From: Madurella fahalii
Lineage: Eukaryota; Ascomycota; Sordariomycetes; Sordariales
Reading direction: 5' to 3'
Assembly (NCBI GenBank): GCA_029876055.1
Contig: CM056874.1
Location: forward strand, 7,192,001-7,256,000
DNA length: 64,000 bases
This document shows positions 1-11,676 of the stretch, piece after piece (position 1 is the stretch's first letter; every line of letters starts with the position of its first letter). Under the pieces are notes generated by a model. It was not told the origin of the DNA, searched no databases, and saw only the letters and a list, made by a program, of their open reading frames with translations. A program made the position numbers and the translations under genes.

Positions 1-2722
1 TGACTTGGGCCAGATCTAAGCCCGTTGGTGAATGGCCCTGTTGCCGTCGGGGTAGCGCCTCGCCTCACAACCAGCCACCGACACGCAGCATAGGAATTCA
101 GCTCTTGCGAAACACCGCAGGCTGAGTCACAGCTCGAGACTGGTCTTGCCACCGGGACAAGGAGCAGCCGGGCTTCCGGAGCAGGAAGGACGGATGTTGT
201 TGATACCACTGTCAATTGTATCTTCTCGGGGAAATCCGAGATACTGTACAATGATCGGCGCCTCCAACGCCACGAGGAGGCCCCGCCCTTGACTTTCCAA
301 GGTCACGGACCTGGGTTAATCTATCTGAGGTAGCTTTCCGATGCAAAGGAGCGGTCTGATCGATAGTAACGACTTCAACCAGCGCTCGGTTCATGAGCGG
401 TCGGATTCCTTTCGCATGGGCCGTCCCACGGTAGCGAAGGGCTGCTTGCGTAGTCAGCCATGACACAACCGTGGGGAAGACCAAGTCTTGTTTTCCAAGT
501 TGTCCTCACCACTGTGGGTGCTATATAATTAGTACAGTAGCGCTCCTGCAGCGCGGATGGGTGTGTGTGATGGGCAGACACTTGCAGCTCGCCGAGCCAT
601 TGCGCTGATTAGCTAACTCGAGTTGCAAGCCTGCTAGGTGCCGTTGCATCTACGTGGAGCAGTACCTGTGATGGTGAATGGGGGCTAATTTATGAGATCT
701 CGCCGCCCGCCCGCTGATATCGTCACAATATCGAAGAGAGGGCTAAAAATACAGACTGTGGTGAGCAAAAACTCTGGTTGGGGGGTGAGGTGATCATGCA
801 CGGGACGAGTCTCTACGGCACCTCGGGTTCTACTTTCCAGGATTTTGCCCACCACTTTACCCACCTCTCGTCGATTCTGGACTCAATTAGCTGCTGTTCA
901 TCCAAATTGAAGTGATTCGTAGCAGCTGCTGACTGCATCAGGATTTTCGGTGCAATAATTAAAGTGACTATATCCGTCCGCACGTTCGGGTCTGGGAGAG
1001 CGGGTATTCCAAATCAGCGAACAGGTAGGGGTACTTGTGCCACTGACCGTGTTACGTATGCCTTCTGAGGTCGCCAGTAACTGAAGGTGACAGCGACCGA
1101 AGGCCCGAGCAACGGCCCTACGACGTTAAAGACCTCCAAAGTCCAGAGAAATTACCGGACTGAAAGGGCGGGGGAAGGGCGGGATAGAAAAGGCATCGAG
1201 CTGCGCTTGGTGTCACCTTGCGCGAGTGGCAGCTCGCATGGACGACATTGTCCATGGGAGCGAGCAGCTTCGCTTCGCGCCCTTTGGTGCTGGGTAGGGG
1301 AGGTCTCTGTGTGGCACGGCTTACCGCCCACCTGCATGACCGACAGCTCGGTCACGGAAACCACGGTGCTGATTGGGCGCCTGTTTTCCACGCCATTGCA
1401 CCCCAGCCAACAGGGAACCGATGATTGGCTGCACGGGTGGTAGATGGACGACAAGGGCTCGGCCGGCAGCTGCAAATTGTCGACCTAGCCGCCCAACCAC
1501 AGATCCGATAACCCCTCCATCAGATGCTTGGCCAGCCCGCCCTCCGAGAACAAGGTCAGGGCTTCCTCTAATTCGGCAGAACTGGCCCTTGTCTCCCAGC
1601 CGCCTTCGCCCAATAGATTCCGCTCGCTCCCAGTTGCGAGTCCCGGTTGCGTGACTCGATGGCGCCAAAGTACAGCAGTTGACTCGCCTCGACATTCGAA
1701 ATGAAAGCCATTCTTCGGCCGACATGAGCGTGCTTAACAAGGGGACCCGAGTGGGATTCGTAGGCCCAGAGGCGCACTGTCTGGGTGGAAGTCTCCGGCA
1801 ATCCACATGTTCAAGTCGTCGCGGCTCTTCCACGGTTGGAAGTATTCCAGACCACTACCGCAGTATGTCCCTCGTCCGCCGCGGGATGCACGCACATCGG
1901 TACCGCCACCCGCGGCCCGTTGAAGGCGTTCTTTTGCTATATTGAGAATCCAACCCCTCCCCTCCTCGGCTACCACCCTCCTAAGCGTTCTACCGCTTAT
2001 CTAGACCTTCCCTCTGCTTCGGGCCTCGCTCCTCCTTTCCTCTCCCTCCCAGGTGCGACTCGTCGTTGTGCGTATACGTGTCCACGAGCCTCATTCTTCA
2101 AAACGGACGCAGCTACGCATTGAGCCATTTTCCTGCGCGTGCCTCGTCCCTGTCACCAGTACCTGCAGCCCGAGGTCGCTCTTTTGGCCGCCCGGCATCA
2201 CGTAGCACCCGTCCAGTGTCGCTCCGTCACCCCGGTGGGCGTCTATTTCCCTTCACGAGTCGCCGGGCTTTATTGGCAGCTCGATCCTCCGTCCTATCAG
2301 CTTTGGCCGTACCCCAAGCAAGCACTCTCCCCCCTGCTCAGTGTAGGTGTCCCCACTGCTCCCATCCATCGGACCACTCACTTACAGTCCCATGTGGCAG
2401 CGGATCCCGCAGAAGCCGGGTGGTGTCTCTCTTCGTTGCAGAGCGGCTATTCAAAACCTTCTTCGCCCCCAGAAGGCGCCTCCCCGTTCCGGGAACCCTC
2501 TTCTTCTGGCAGCTGGACTCTCATATCACCATCCCTTCCCTTGGTTTCCTTCTGCCCAAAGCTTGCCACAGGCCTCAGCACCTCTCGTCGTGTCTGTTCT
2601 GTCGTACATAGCTCGTGTTTGTCTGAAGCCGAAGACTGGTCTCTTCACTTCGCTTTCCTTTCTATAGTCTATACGCGCAACAATCCAAAGCCAACAGCTG
2701 TCGTGTCCGTCGTTTGCCAGCC
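1..2722. other. gene-free stretch ending in pyrimidine-rich leader
   Basis: I see no convincing gene here. Open frames of up to about 200 codons exist on both strands, but none shows a recognisable domain, a sensible start or splice structure. From about 1950 to 2720 the + strand is strongly C/T-rich, as is usual for fungal promoters and 5' leaders, so this part probably belongs to the membrane-protein gene starting at 2723. Confidence 0.6.
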
Positions 2723-4296
2723 ATGGGCGCCGACGAGAAGAAGCGGCCAATGGCCCTGAACCTCACGCCGATCCGGACCATGTCTGCTAGCTCCGTGTCC
2801 ACCACGGACTCAACATCCACATCGTCGTCCCTAGCGAAGCCCCCCAGGACGCCGCGGTTTGCCGAAGCGACCGCTGTTCACTCGCCCATCGAGCCACGGA
2901 ACCTTCCGTTCTCCGAGAGGTCAGAATCCAACCATGCCGAGCCAGGAGATGTTGGTTTCGGGTACATCGGGGCCGCAGCAAATAGAGAGTCTGTCGCAAT
3001 GCCCAAGACACCAAAGTCACCGTTGAAGAGCGCCATGAAGGTACCCGGGACACCCGGCCGCGGTCTCTCGAATCCCCTGAGCCCCACCTTCAGGGAGGAG
3101 CAGGTATTGGAGGAAAGGGAAAAGCACACGGAGAAGAACCAGGCGAGGGATCTGGTAAGCTGCTCTCGCGGGGTGTCAGCCAGAGGACGCGGGGCTAACA
3201 ATGTCTACAGAGGATCAAGACGCGGGTACGCATGGCTAAGTTCGCACTACGGGGCGTCAGCTTCAGCTGCAGTCTCATCATCCTGTCCATGCTCGCAGCC
3301 TCGTTCGCCATCTTCAACGCCACCAGGGCCCTACCAGCTCTTAGCACTCTCGAACCCTGGTCTCGTGACATGGCTCTCTGGCCCCAGATTGTGGTGCTTG
3401 CCTGCGCGTGCGTGTCACTCATCATCTGCATCGGCGTCTTCGTCGGCTACTGCCGTGGCGGGCACAAGAGGGCAGAGAAAGTCGGCGTCTACTACACCCT
3501 TTTCGCCGTCGGCTGGTTCATTTTCAGCATGGCCATGTGGGCGGTGGCTGCGGGCATCCTGCAGCACTCGAGGAGCAACAACGGGAACAAGGATATGTGG
3601 GGCTGGGCGTGTGTGCACAATCGCCGCTCTACTCTCCAAGGACAGGCGCAGGAGGTCGACTACGCCCTCGTCTGCCGCCTGCAAGACTGGACGCTGATCT
3701 GCATCATCATCGAGCTGGTCATCGAGATCATCAGCATCATGCTCTACAGCATCGTCTTCTACCGCTATTGGTCCAAGCGCAAGCTCCACAAGTCGATGGA
3801 CATGCGCGACAAGGCCCGATCCGATCTCTACCTCGCTCAGCTGCGAACCCAGTCGGCTCCGAACACGCCCGGCTTCGGGCCCAAGTCGCCCGCCTTCTCT
3901 CAGTATGCGCTCTCGCCGCGCTTCCCGCCGTCCACCTACAAGTCCCTGGGTGACATCGAGGAGGGCGCTTCGCCATTTACGCCCGGCGGGAAGGGCCTCA
4001 TCGTTCCCCAGTCGTCCTTCACTCCCCAGCAGGCGGCCTTTAAGCTCCAAGCGCCGCCGTCAAAAGCCAACCCCGCCACACCGGCAACGCCAAAGGCTGG
4101 GTATAAGCCGCCATCCGTAGCCGACCTCTCACCCACGTCCCCCTCGGCGCCCACCGCGAGAGTGAACGAACACGGGCCCGTGGCCGAGGGCGAGCAACAG
4201 TACGAAGCTGTTCCGATCCCGGGTGCCTACGCCGGACAAGCAATCAAGAGTCCTCCGCCGACACAGACAACCTTTGATATCCCGCGATACGGGTAG
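2723..4296 (+). CDS. four-transmembrane MARVEL-like membrane protein
   Basis: Two exons, 2723-3154 and 3211-4296, joined in phase 0 across a 56-bp intron (GTAAGC donor, GCTAACA branch point, CTACAG acceptor); 505 residues. Residues 1-150 are hydrophilic and rich in Ser, Thr and Pro with repeated TP/SP sites. Four hydrophobic segments follow at roughly 159-179, 200-224, 235-261 and 303-331. The loop between segments 3 and 4 holds two cysteines that could pair. The C-terminal 170 residues are a cytosol-type Ser/Pro-rich tail. The four-helix arrangement resembles MARVEL-type proteins, but this is topology only; I recognise no named ortholog and assign no function. The ATG at 2723 follows a pyrimidine-rich leader and is the first in frame. 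The many SP/TP sites in both tails suggest phosphorylation. Confidence 0.85.
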
Positions 4297-5150
4297 CCTC
4301 GGCAGATGTTGGAGCCGGGGCAAATCGAGCCCTGGTGTTGCATAGATGTGTTATTCTTTCTCTTCTATAAAGACAGCTGAGCTGCCGCTGAGGCCGTCTC
4401 CTTTTTTTTCCTTTGTGTTATCTTTATATATATATATATCCTCGGACATACCAATGGCGTTGCGGGGCGGATACCAAACTGAGCAGGGATCGGGCACTTT
4501 ACATCTAATGGGCTGGGTCTAGGGGAACGTGTAAACTAACTTTGATGATGCTCGGCGAGCATGGCCTGTGGATGTGGTCGATTGACTTGGATGGGCTGGG
4601 TTACGAGACAGATGCTGAGAAATTTCCAAATTCAAATTGCCTCGTCAGAACTGCACATGGCATCCGCGTCCAGCGTGGCGGACTCGACTGCGTGTATAAG
4701 CGGGTTATCGGCGTTCCATGCCGGAGATGCCATGTCTTAGGTTTCAACACTCCGGTGCTATCGCCAAAGAATCTTCTAGCTGCCGGACTGTTACCAGGCG
4801 ATTCCTAGCGCTTGATTAGACAAGGTTGTTAGTTGTTGTAGCTACAACAAGAACTGCATTAGTGTTGCAAGAAGCCTCGTCCCCTGTGTGGAGGGGGTCG
4901 AGGGTCAGGGGTCGGGCTGTTGATCGTCGACCCCTGTCCGAGATGAGATGACATGGTGCGACACTAACAAAATCTTAAAATTTCCAGCGCCGTCGTCTGT
5001 CTCCCACCCCTGTACTAACAACCTACACGTAAACTTGGCCGGAGCCAACGGCTGGCGAAAGGGACCGGTTTGCCGCATTCACGTCTTGAGAGGGCCAATT
5101 GAGCGAGCGAAGAAGCGGCGTCATCGTGCAGGACCTTGGAACGAAACACA
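4297..5150. other. intergenic: 3' region of membrane protein gene and promoter of UMP kinase
   Basis: Contains a short (TA)n run at about 4425-4439 in the likely 3' untranslated region. No gene is visible; an 88-codon open frame at 4542-4808 has no supporting feature. The last 200 bp should hold the UMP kinase promoter. Confidence 0.6.
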
Positions 5151-6444
5151 ATGGCTGCGAATGCTTGCGGACGCCAAGCCTTGCGGCAGCTGATGCGCAA
5201 CGGCGCGCGCGGTCCTACCTTGACCCCTTCGAGGCTGTTCCAGCAGCAGCAACAACAACAATTCGCGCTTCGTCGCCAGGTTTCCTCCTCGACACGGGCT
5301 CGCTCAAGTTGCGCCGGCACCAAGTCTCCGTCATCCTTCCTCCGCCGGCAGCCGACCCCCCAACGATCGTACAGCGCCAGTTCGCAAGGCAACCACACCA
5401 CCCCTCCACCACCACCTCCTCCCCCCAGGGGCAACAACAACCAGGTCAAGTTCTGGCCGTTCCTGATCGTTATCGCGCTGGGATCTGGCGGTTATATCCT
5501 GCTAGTTAATCGGCGAAAAGGTGAGTCGTCTCAAGCTTGAACACCATCAGGACGGAGGGGACGAGAGAGGCCTGGAAGGAGATGGCAAGTTCTGGCGTGG
5601 GGTTTCACAAGATACCGGAAAAGCTGCGCATTTAATGGGCTTGAGACTCGGGACCCCTCAGGGAGACTGTGGGCCACGCCGACAGAGTCCTCTGTCACAA
5701 ACCACCTCCATCATCATCCTCCATCTCTACCCCATCCCCGTTCTCCCCCCAAATCTCCAATTCCAAGCTAACCACATGCTCCCTCCCCCCTTTTTCCCCC
5801 GAACGTCAGAAATGCCTCCTACCCAGAAAACCACCCCGACCTTCTCGGCCCAAGACGTAACGGTCATCTTCGTCCTCGGCGGGCCGGGCGCGGGCAAAGG
5901 CACGCAGTGCGCGCGGCTGGTGCGCGACTACGGCTTCACGCACTTCTCGGCGGGCGACCTGCTGCGGGCGGAGCAGGACCGGCCGGGGTCGCAGTACGGG
6001 CAGCTGATCCGGGACTGCATCAAGAACGGCGACATTGTGCCGATGGAGGTGACGGTGGCGCTGCTGGAGAAGGCGATGCGCGACACCATGGCGGCGCCGG
6101 GCGGCAACAAGAAGTTCCTGATCGACGGGTTCCCGCGCAAGATGGACCAGGCGCTCAAGTTCGAGGAGGTCGTCTGCCCCGCCCGCCTGGTGCTCTTCTA
6201 CGACTGCCCCGAGGCCGAGATGGAACGGCGCCTGCTGGAGCGCGGCAAGACGAGCGGCCGCGCCGACGACAACGCCGAGAGCATCCGCAAGCGCTTCCGC
6301 ACCTTTGTCGAGACCAGCATGCCCGTCGTGGACCACTACGAGGCCGAGGGCCGCGTGGTCAAGGTGAACTCGGCGTCTACCCCGGACCAGGTGTACGCCG
6401 ACACCCAAGCCAAGCTGAAGAAGGTGTTGGGGGACAAATTTTAA
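5151..6444 (+). CDS. ura6: UMP/CMP (uridylate) kinase with membrane-anchored N-terminus
   Basis: Exons 5151-5520 and 5810-6444 joined across a 289-bp intron (GTGAGT donor, GCTAAC branch point, GTCAG acceptor); 334 residues. The kinase part (about residues 125-334) transfers phosphate from ATP to UMP/CMP. It has the P-loop GGPGAGKG near residue 147, the NMP-binding segment with FSAGDLLR, the DGFPRKMDQ motif, and an R-rich lid (GRADDN). The first exon adds an Arg-rich presequence, a seven-Gln tract, a Pro8 tract and a hydrophobic segment (about 100-119) followed by RRK. The two exons stay in frame, so the anchor is part of the protein. The N-terminus suggests mitochondrial or other membrane targeting; the exact compartment is inference. 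An A15 run at 6447-6461 begins three bases after the stop. It converges with eIF3m. Confidence 0.92.
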
Positions 6445-7016
6445 AGAAAAAAAAAAAAAAAGGACTTGGTGGACCCAGCCTCGTATCTCCCTTCGTCTTT
6501 TTTGTTTTTCCATTGCTCCCTCGTTGTCCTTGTATAACTTGTAGATTTTAGTAGATGGAACGGAGCGATAGCATCAGTCAGGAAGAGGAGAGAGCTGCCT
6601 ATTCTTACACACTACCTACCTAAGCATCATTTCCTTGTGTCAAGTTGGAAAGCTGGCTTTCTTTAATGGGGTTTCCATTTTGTAGACCATCGGTTCTACT
6701 GTATCTGTAGTAGCAACAAAGTAATGCCCAGTCCCCAATGGAGAGAAGCACCAATTTTCCCCTTGTGCCGAGTGCAATTCCACACATTTGCATGGAAAGT
6801 AATGCATTACCAAACCGTCCACCCCCCTTCCTTAAGTGCAAGACCCAAGCCCAGTCAGCAAATAATTGGTGCCCTGGATATCTACCCATGCGAGAAAAAA
6901 CAAGCACCCACGGATTCTCTAGCTTCCACTCTTTTGGTTCAACTCCGGACCAAAATCAAGCAAAAAGCGGCCAAGCTCCCCGTTCCCAGTGTTCAGATCC
7001 ACCTTTTTTGTTCCTT
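6445..7016. other. convergent 3' regions of UMP kinase and eIF3m
   Basis: Holds the genomic A15 tract at 6447-6461 and otherwise AT-richer, unremarkable sequence between two converging genes. I see no gene here. Confidence 0.65.
6447..6461 (+). repeat. A15 homopolymer after the UMP kinase stop
   Basis: Fifteen adenines begin three bases after the stop codon at 6444. This is genomic sequence, not a poly(A) tail, because unrelated sequence follows. Confidence 0.9.
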
Positions 7017-8360
7017 TTAGTCATCATCATCGGTGCGCTGCTTCGGCGGCTGACGGCGACGATCGCCGCCCTGGCCACCGCTAATGCCCACGTTGGCGAG
7101 CTTGCGCTCGAGCTCCTGTTGCTCCCGCTCACGCTGGGCGTCGACATCCGCCTGCGCCTTGCGGACCATGGCGGTAAGCCGGTCGACGACCGACTTGAAC
7201 TGGTCGATCCTGGTTCCCAGCTCGCGCCACTGCTTCTCGCCAAAGACCCGGTACGTTGTCCGGTGGACCAGGAAGACTTTTTGCTGCTGAGAGAGGCGGC
7301 CCTCGACGAGCTTGGCTCGGACCACGTCGATCGTCCACATCTCGACTTGCTCCAAGGGGATCTGCAGGGCCTTGGCGATGTTAGCGTACGGGATCTCGCG
7401 GTTAGGCGTGCTCGCGGCCAGGCTGGCAAAGGTGAGCAGGCGCATCTTGCGCTGTAGCTTCTCGTGGTCGAGCTTCTCCTTTTCGATCCAACCCTCGTGC
7501 TCGTCTCTGAAGTCGTTGTAGTCCTCGAGATCCTGTTCGGTGAAGATGTCGAGCAGCTGCGAGTAGATTGGGTGCAAGTCGTTGAGCGCCTGTACGCTGG
7601 GAAGGGCACGGAGATCTTGGAAGTCGAACCGTATGGGGGAAGAGATCGCCATGCGGACGGCTCTCAGGGAGAGCTTCTGGGCCTCCTCCGAGGTAATTTC
7701 CTCCTGGTCATCGCGGTCCAACGTGGCAAGGCCCTTGATCAGGTAGTGGTACGCCTCCCTGTGTAATTGACAAGTCAGTCTTTTGCCCGCACACTAGAGG
7801 CCCCAAATCGTCACTTACTCATCGTCACCCGACTCTGCGGCGGCCTCGGCCACGTCGACATACATCCTGCGCTGGTCCTCCTCGTCCGTGTCCCACGTCT
7901 CAAACCAACCCTCCAGATTCTGTAACCGGGGCTTGAGAAGGTCGAACTGGCCGTGCTGCCGGACAAATCGAATGATCTGCATGAAGACATTGTACCGCAG
8001 CGGATTGGTCTTGTCGAGGAGGTTGAAGACTGTACTGAGGGCGTTGGCGGCGAGGGTGAAACCGTGGGTCGGAGACGACGTGATCGGCTTGAGAAGGTTG
8101 CCGCAGACGGTGGGCAGGTACTTCTTGGGGTCCTTGGACTGCAGAACCAGGTGGACGAGGAGATTGTAGGCGCCCGTAAACTCCTTCTCGGGGACCGAAT
8201 TGAGGTAATGCGAGGCTTTGACGATTGCCTGAAGGGCCTCCTCATTCTGCTCCTTCTCGAGGAGTGGCTTCACCTGCTCGCCGACCTGGACGTAGTCGGC
8301 CATTTCCTGCGCCAGCTCGGCGAACGAGCCGTCGACGAAGATGAGCTGCGGGGAAGCCAT
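7017..8360 (-). CDS. eif3m: eukaryotic translation initiation factor 3 subunit m (eIF3m)
   Basis: Exons (minus strand) 8360-7819 and 7758-7017 around a 60-bp intron (GTAAGT donor, CTGAC branch point, ACACAG acceptor); 427 residues from the ATG at 8360. The product is an all-helical N-terminal region followed by a PCI domain (about 210-380, including the winged-helix part with IPYANIAKALQIP), the layout of the eIF3m scaffold subunit that helps recruit the 43S complex to mRNA. The C-terminus is a charged Q/R/D tail with DRRRQPPKQR and terminal aspartates. I chose 8360 because it starts directly at the conserved LIFVDGSFAELAQ segment and gives the usual family length. The frame is also open upstream to an ATG at 8684, which would add 108 residues; that is described separately. 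Confidence 0.93.
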
Positions 8361-8684
8361 CTTGAAGGTATTCTCGAGGTTCGATGGCGGCTTGTTGCCG
8401 AAGAATTGGACCTGCTCAATAAGTTTCTTGGTCGCGCCGTGGAGAACTTTCCGGACGTAGCGATTACTAGCGTATTCCTCGCGATCGCTGCGGTCCAAGG
8501 CCGAGTGAACCGACACGGGTCCCTGGGACTGTGCTGGAGGAGAGATGGTATCCTCGAATTCGTACGGCACTGGATAGCCGCCCGGTGGGAGGGTTCGGAC
8601 CGGCGGGATGGGATTCTTCGTGGCCTTGCCCTCCTTGTCCTCGCCTACAAAGGCAGAATTTCCGTGCCCCGCATCCAAAGCCAT
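8361..8684 (-). other. in-frame 108-codon upstream extension of eIF3m
   Basis: The eIF3m reading frame is open from an ATG at 8684, in a good context (A at -3, GCT after the ATG), straight through to the annotated start at 8360. The predicted peptide is Pro- and Lys-rich, with PPVRTLPPGGYP and ASNRYVRKVL segments, and does not resemble any part of eIF3m I know. It could be translated as an extension, or could simply be 5' leader that lacks stops. The start at 8360 also has A at -3 and G at +4. Confidence 0.5.
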
Positions 8685-9306
8685 TTTTTCCTTCACTGTG
8701 GGCGGATGTTCTGTGCGGGAAGTATCACGTGCTGATGGCGCTAGTCACAAATCGGAAAGATAAGCGAGTAGGCGCTAGTTGAAATTAGGAAAGTGGGGTG
8801 GCCTGTGTGAGGCCCTGCCATTGCGGGTCCCACAGCACGCGCCGCAAACAGCACCCTCCTCCTGTCTTCCACAATCCAAAGACCATCAACAATCCTCCTA
8901 GCACAGTACTGTAACCATATTTACTTCCCGCTCACTTTTCAGCTCCTACCCACGGTGATTCCGATAATATCGGCTTGGTTTCGACACGAATGAGCATACC
9001 GTGAGGTGCTTTCATTTCGAGACAAGCTCCATTCTTGCAGAGTCTCTCCCAAATCATGCTGCTTGGTCTGGTGACCGAATCCCGGGCCACTGCTATATAC
9101 TAAGTAAAAACCGGCCCAGGTGGATGCAACACAATGATATCACAACTCGGCTTATGAGAAACCGTGTGATTATAACTTACAGAAGCGGCTCTTGGACTAG
9201 CAGGCAGCAGAGCCACTCCCACAAGACGGCTGATGATAGGATATACGGCCTTGGGCGGAAGCAACCGCCGCTGATCTGCGGCTTGTGGGCTTTCCACGGG
9301 CCGCTG
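8685..9306. other. eIF3m promoter and 3' region of the TPR-SET gene
   Basis: A CACGTG palindrome lies at about 8727, some 45 bp upstream of the outer eIF3m ATG. Such E-box sites are common in fungal housekeeping promoters; function is inferred. No gene is visible. Confidence 0.5.
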
Positions 9307-11676
9307 TTATCCAATCCAGCCCGGGTTGCCATACGTCTCATCGAACGTCTCGGCTTCGCCAACGCAGATCCTATAGGAGATCCTCGCATATCCCTCAGCT
9401 GGGCCAACAAGGTCAGGTGCTGCCAAACGGTAGGCGTCGCGCAGGAGTATCCAACAGTTGATAACACCATTCACCATCAATCCCCATCGCCTGACCACTA
9501 TCGTTGTATTTCTCTTACGCGGCAGACTCCCGCCGTCAATGTCGTAGCCAAGCGACGCCAAAGCCCCCAGTGCCAATTCGATAGTCTCGATCGGCTGAAG
9601 ATGCTGCCAGAACGCCCCCGCCAGAGCTAGCTGTATGTCCCACACGGCTAGGCGAGGCACTTCGTGAGCGGGTCGCTTATACGTAGCCGCTATCGCGGCG
9701 ATGATGGCGCCAACCTTAGCAGCGCTCGTCTGCTTGAAGATCTGAATGCATCCCACAAGATCGGCCCTAAGGCTCTTTCTCTTTGCGAAGATGCCCTCGC
9801 TCGTCTGTTGAGCATCCTGGCACATTGCGCAATCGCACTTGAATTTCCAGGTCCGAAACTTTCCCTGGTGTTCGAGGTAGCCGTCGGTAGTTGGTAGCTG
9901 ATACCAAAAGGTAATCTCGGTGTCAGAGGCGAGGTCCTGTGTCGCACGAACAATCATCATATCCCCGATGAAGGAGCGCCAGGTGTTGCTATAGCAGGAG
10001 TGGTTGATGTACGACGCCGTTGGCCAGATACCGCAAGAGTGGAACTGCTCGTTCACCAACTGCCGAGTTTGGCTGTCTTGTTTCAATGCACGAGAGTGAG
10101 GCTGCTGGGACGAGACGGGGCAACCAAAGGCGTTCAGGGCTATGATCCGCCGGACAAGAAACCTGATATAATAGGCCGTTAGCCACAACTTCTGCAGGGT
10201 TTGGGGGATAGCACCTGGGTTCTTACGTGTCAACGACTGGTGTGCTATCAACATGAGAAGTGTCGACGGGCTCGTACGAGCCGTGATGGAGATCGGTAAT
10301 AACTGGGGCCAAAGAAGGGTTCCGGTAAAGCTTCTGTATCACCATGTTGATGAGGTCTGGGTGTGCTCCCATGGTCACAGAGTCGGCTTCCGCGTCAATC
10401 AGGATAGTAGTATCACGGATGCCACCACTCGCTCCCTCCTCGTCGACGAATGCGTGCGCGAATGCCTTCTCACAAAACAGAAGATCGCCAGCCTTGACCG
10501 CCCTTGATGTGAACAGCCCACGTCCACGGGACCCTGATGCTTTAACATGCACCGGACCGATATATGTCGCATGATCCAGATGCGGTGGGCGAAGCCTGGC
10601 AGCTTCCGCGTGCAGTTGCGCAAACTGGTATCTGCCGTTTGTATGTTCCGCAAGTCGCTTGATCGCTCGATCGAGCTGAACTTTGGCTGCGTTGTTGTTG
10701 GGATACTCCATACGAAGTACCTTGAGAACTTCGCAGCATTCTCGATACCTCTGGAGATCGTACAGCGCTTGGGACTTGCGGAATAGGGCCTTCTCAGCCG
10801 GCTTAGGAGCGGCTGTTGCGGATTCGATATCAGAGAGGGCAGCGTCGAACTGCTTGGTCTTCAGGAAGGCGAGTGAGCGGTTGAGTTTGATAGTGTGTGC
10901 CTCTTCTGCCGTCGGGGAGCAGCCGAGAGCTTGCGTGTAACTGCCATGCAGGTGAGTTTTGTCCTGGCGAGTGTGGCTCACCCAAGACTTACGATTCAAC
11001 GGCAGACTGGAACTTTGACTTGCCGAAGTTGTCATTTCCCCTAGTCTTCCAAGCCGTGGCAGTGAAGTTTTGCTCCGCGGATCTTCTTTGCCACCGACTT
11101 GGAATTCGTTCATCACCCGCGGACAGAAATATTATGTCGCTGAGATGGTCGACACGGAGTCCGTAACCGCCATCGGATGTCACCTTTTAAGTATGGTTCC
11201 TTGACGATCATCGCCATCCCTTTCACAAGAATGTCTTCTGCCGCGCCACCTTTCTCCTCTTCTTGGTGGTACAACTGCAGCAGGAGATGTTCGCCATTCT
11301 CGTCTTCCACGATACTCATGACGGAAGTCATTCGATCCTGGGGGGTAATTGACCGCAGCATGAGGTAAGTGCCTCTATGGTGAGTCTCGAGACGCAGATT
11401 ATCGATCATGATTTTGGTCAGATCACAAAATGGTTGGACGCATGGGGGGTAGGGCGACGGGGCAAACGAAGTCCACATCTGGGCAGCACCGGGGTCAGTT
11501 GATATTTTGGCCCGTCTTCCCATACGTCTGAGGTTGAACTCGAAGACGGTTTCAGCGCGAGGCTTCCTTGGGGGAGGGCGCTCCCCTGCTCGAGACTGGG
11601 CAGCCAAAATTATCCGCTTCCACTCTTGTAGACTCTGTACGAAAGCCGGGATGTCCGAGAGATCATGGGCATTCAT
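9307..11676 (-). CDS. TPR-SET domain protein, one frameshift
   Basis: Minus-strand exons 11676-10993, 10940-10227 and 10162-9307; introns of 52 bp and 64 bp (the second with a GGCTAACGG branch point). About 750 residues if the frame is corrected. After an N-terminal region there are TPR-like helices (AWKTRGNDNFGKSKF, then SLAFLKTKQFDAALSD) and a split SET domain. The SET part begins with GSRGRGLFTSRAVKAGD, continues with the NHSC motif in YINHSCYSN and EITFWYQ, and ends in a Cys-rich post-SET stretch (FKCDCAMCQ). SET proteins transfer methyl groups from S-adenosylmethionine to lysines of histones or other proteins; the substrate here is unknown. The frame changes at 11183-11184: upstream codons end KEPYLK, while the conserved continuation TSDGGYGLRVDH lies one base out of frame, with no room for an intron. 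This is a sequencing error at an AAAAGG run or a real mutation. All other exons are intact. Confidence 0.8.

Noticed and set aside
2066..2759. Overlapping long + strand open frames (181 and 206 codons)
   Set aside because: They lie in the pyrimidine-rich leader before the membrane-protein gene, have no domains, and their composition reflects the C/T bias only.
5812..6444. UMP kinase as a gene starting at 5812
   Set aside because: Exon 1 and exon 2 join in frame with strong splice signals, so the longer form is preferred; the short start remains an alternative.
6447..6461. A15 run as a processed-transcript tail
   Set aside because: It directly follows an intron-containing gene and continues into unrelated sequence, so it is not a retroposed poly(A) tail.
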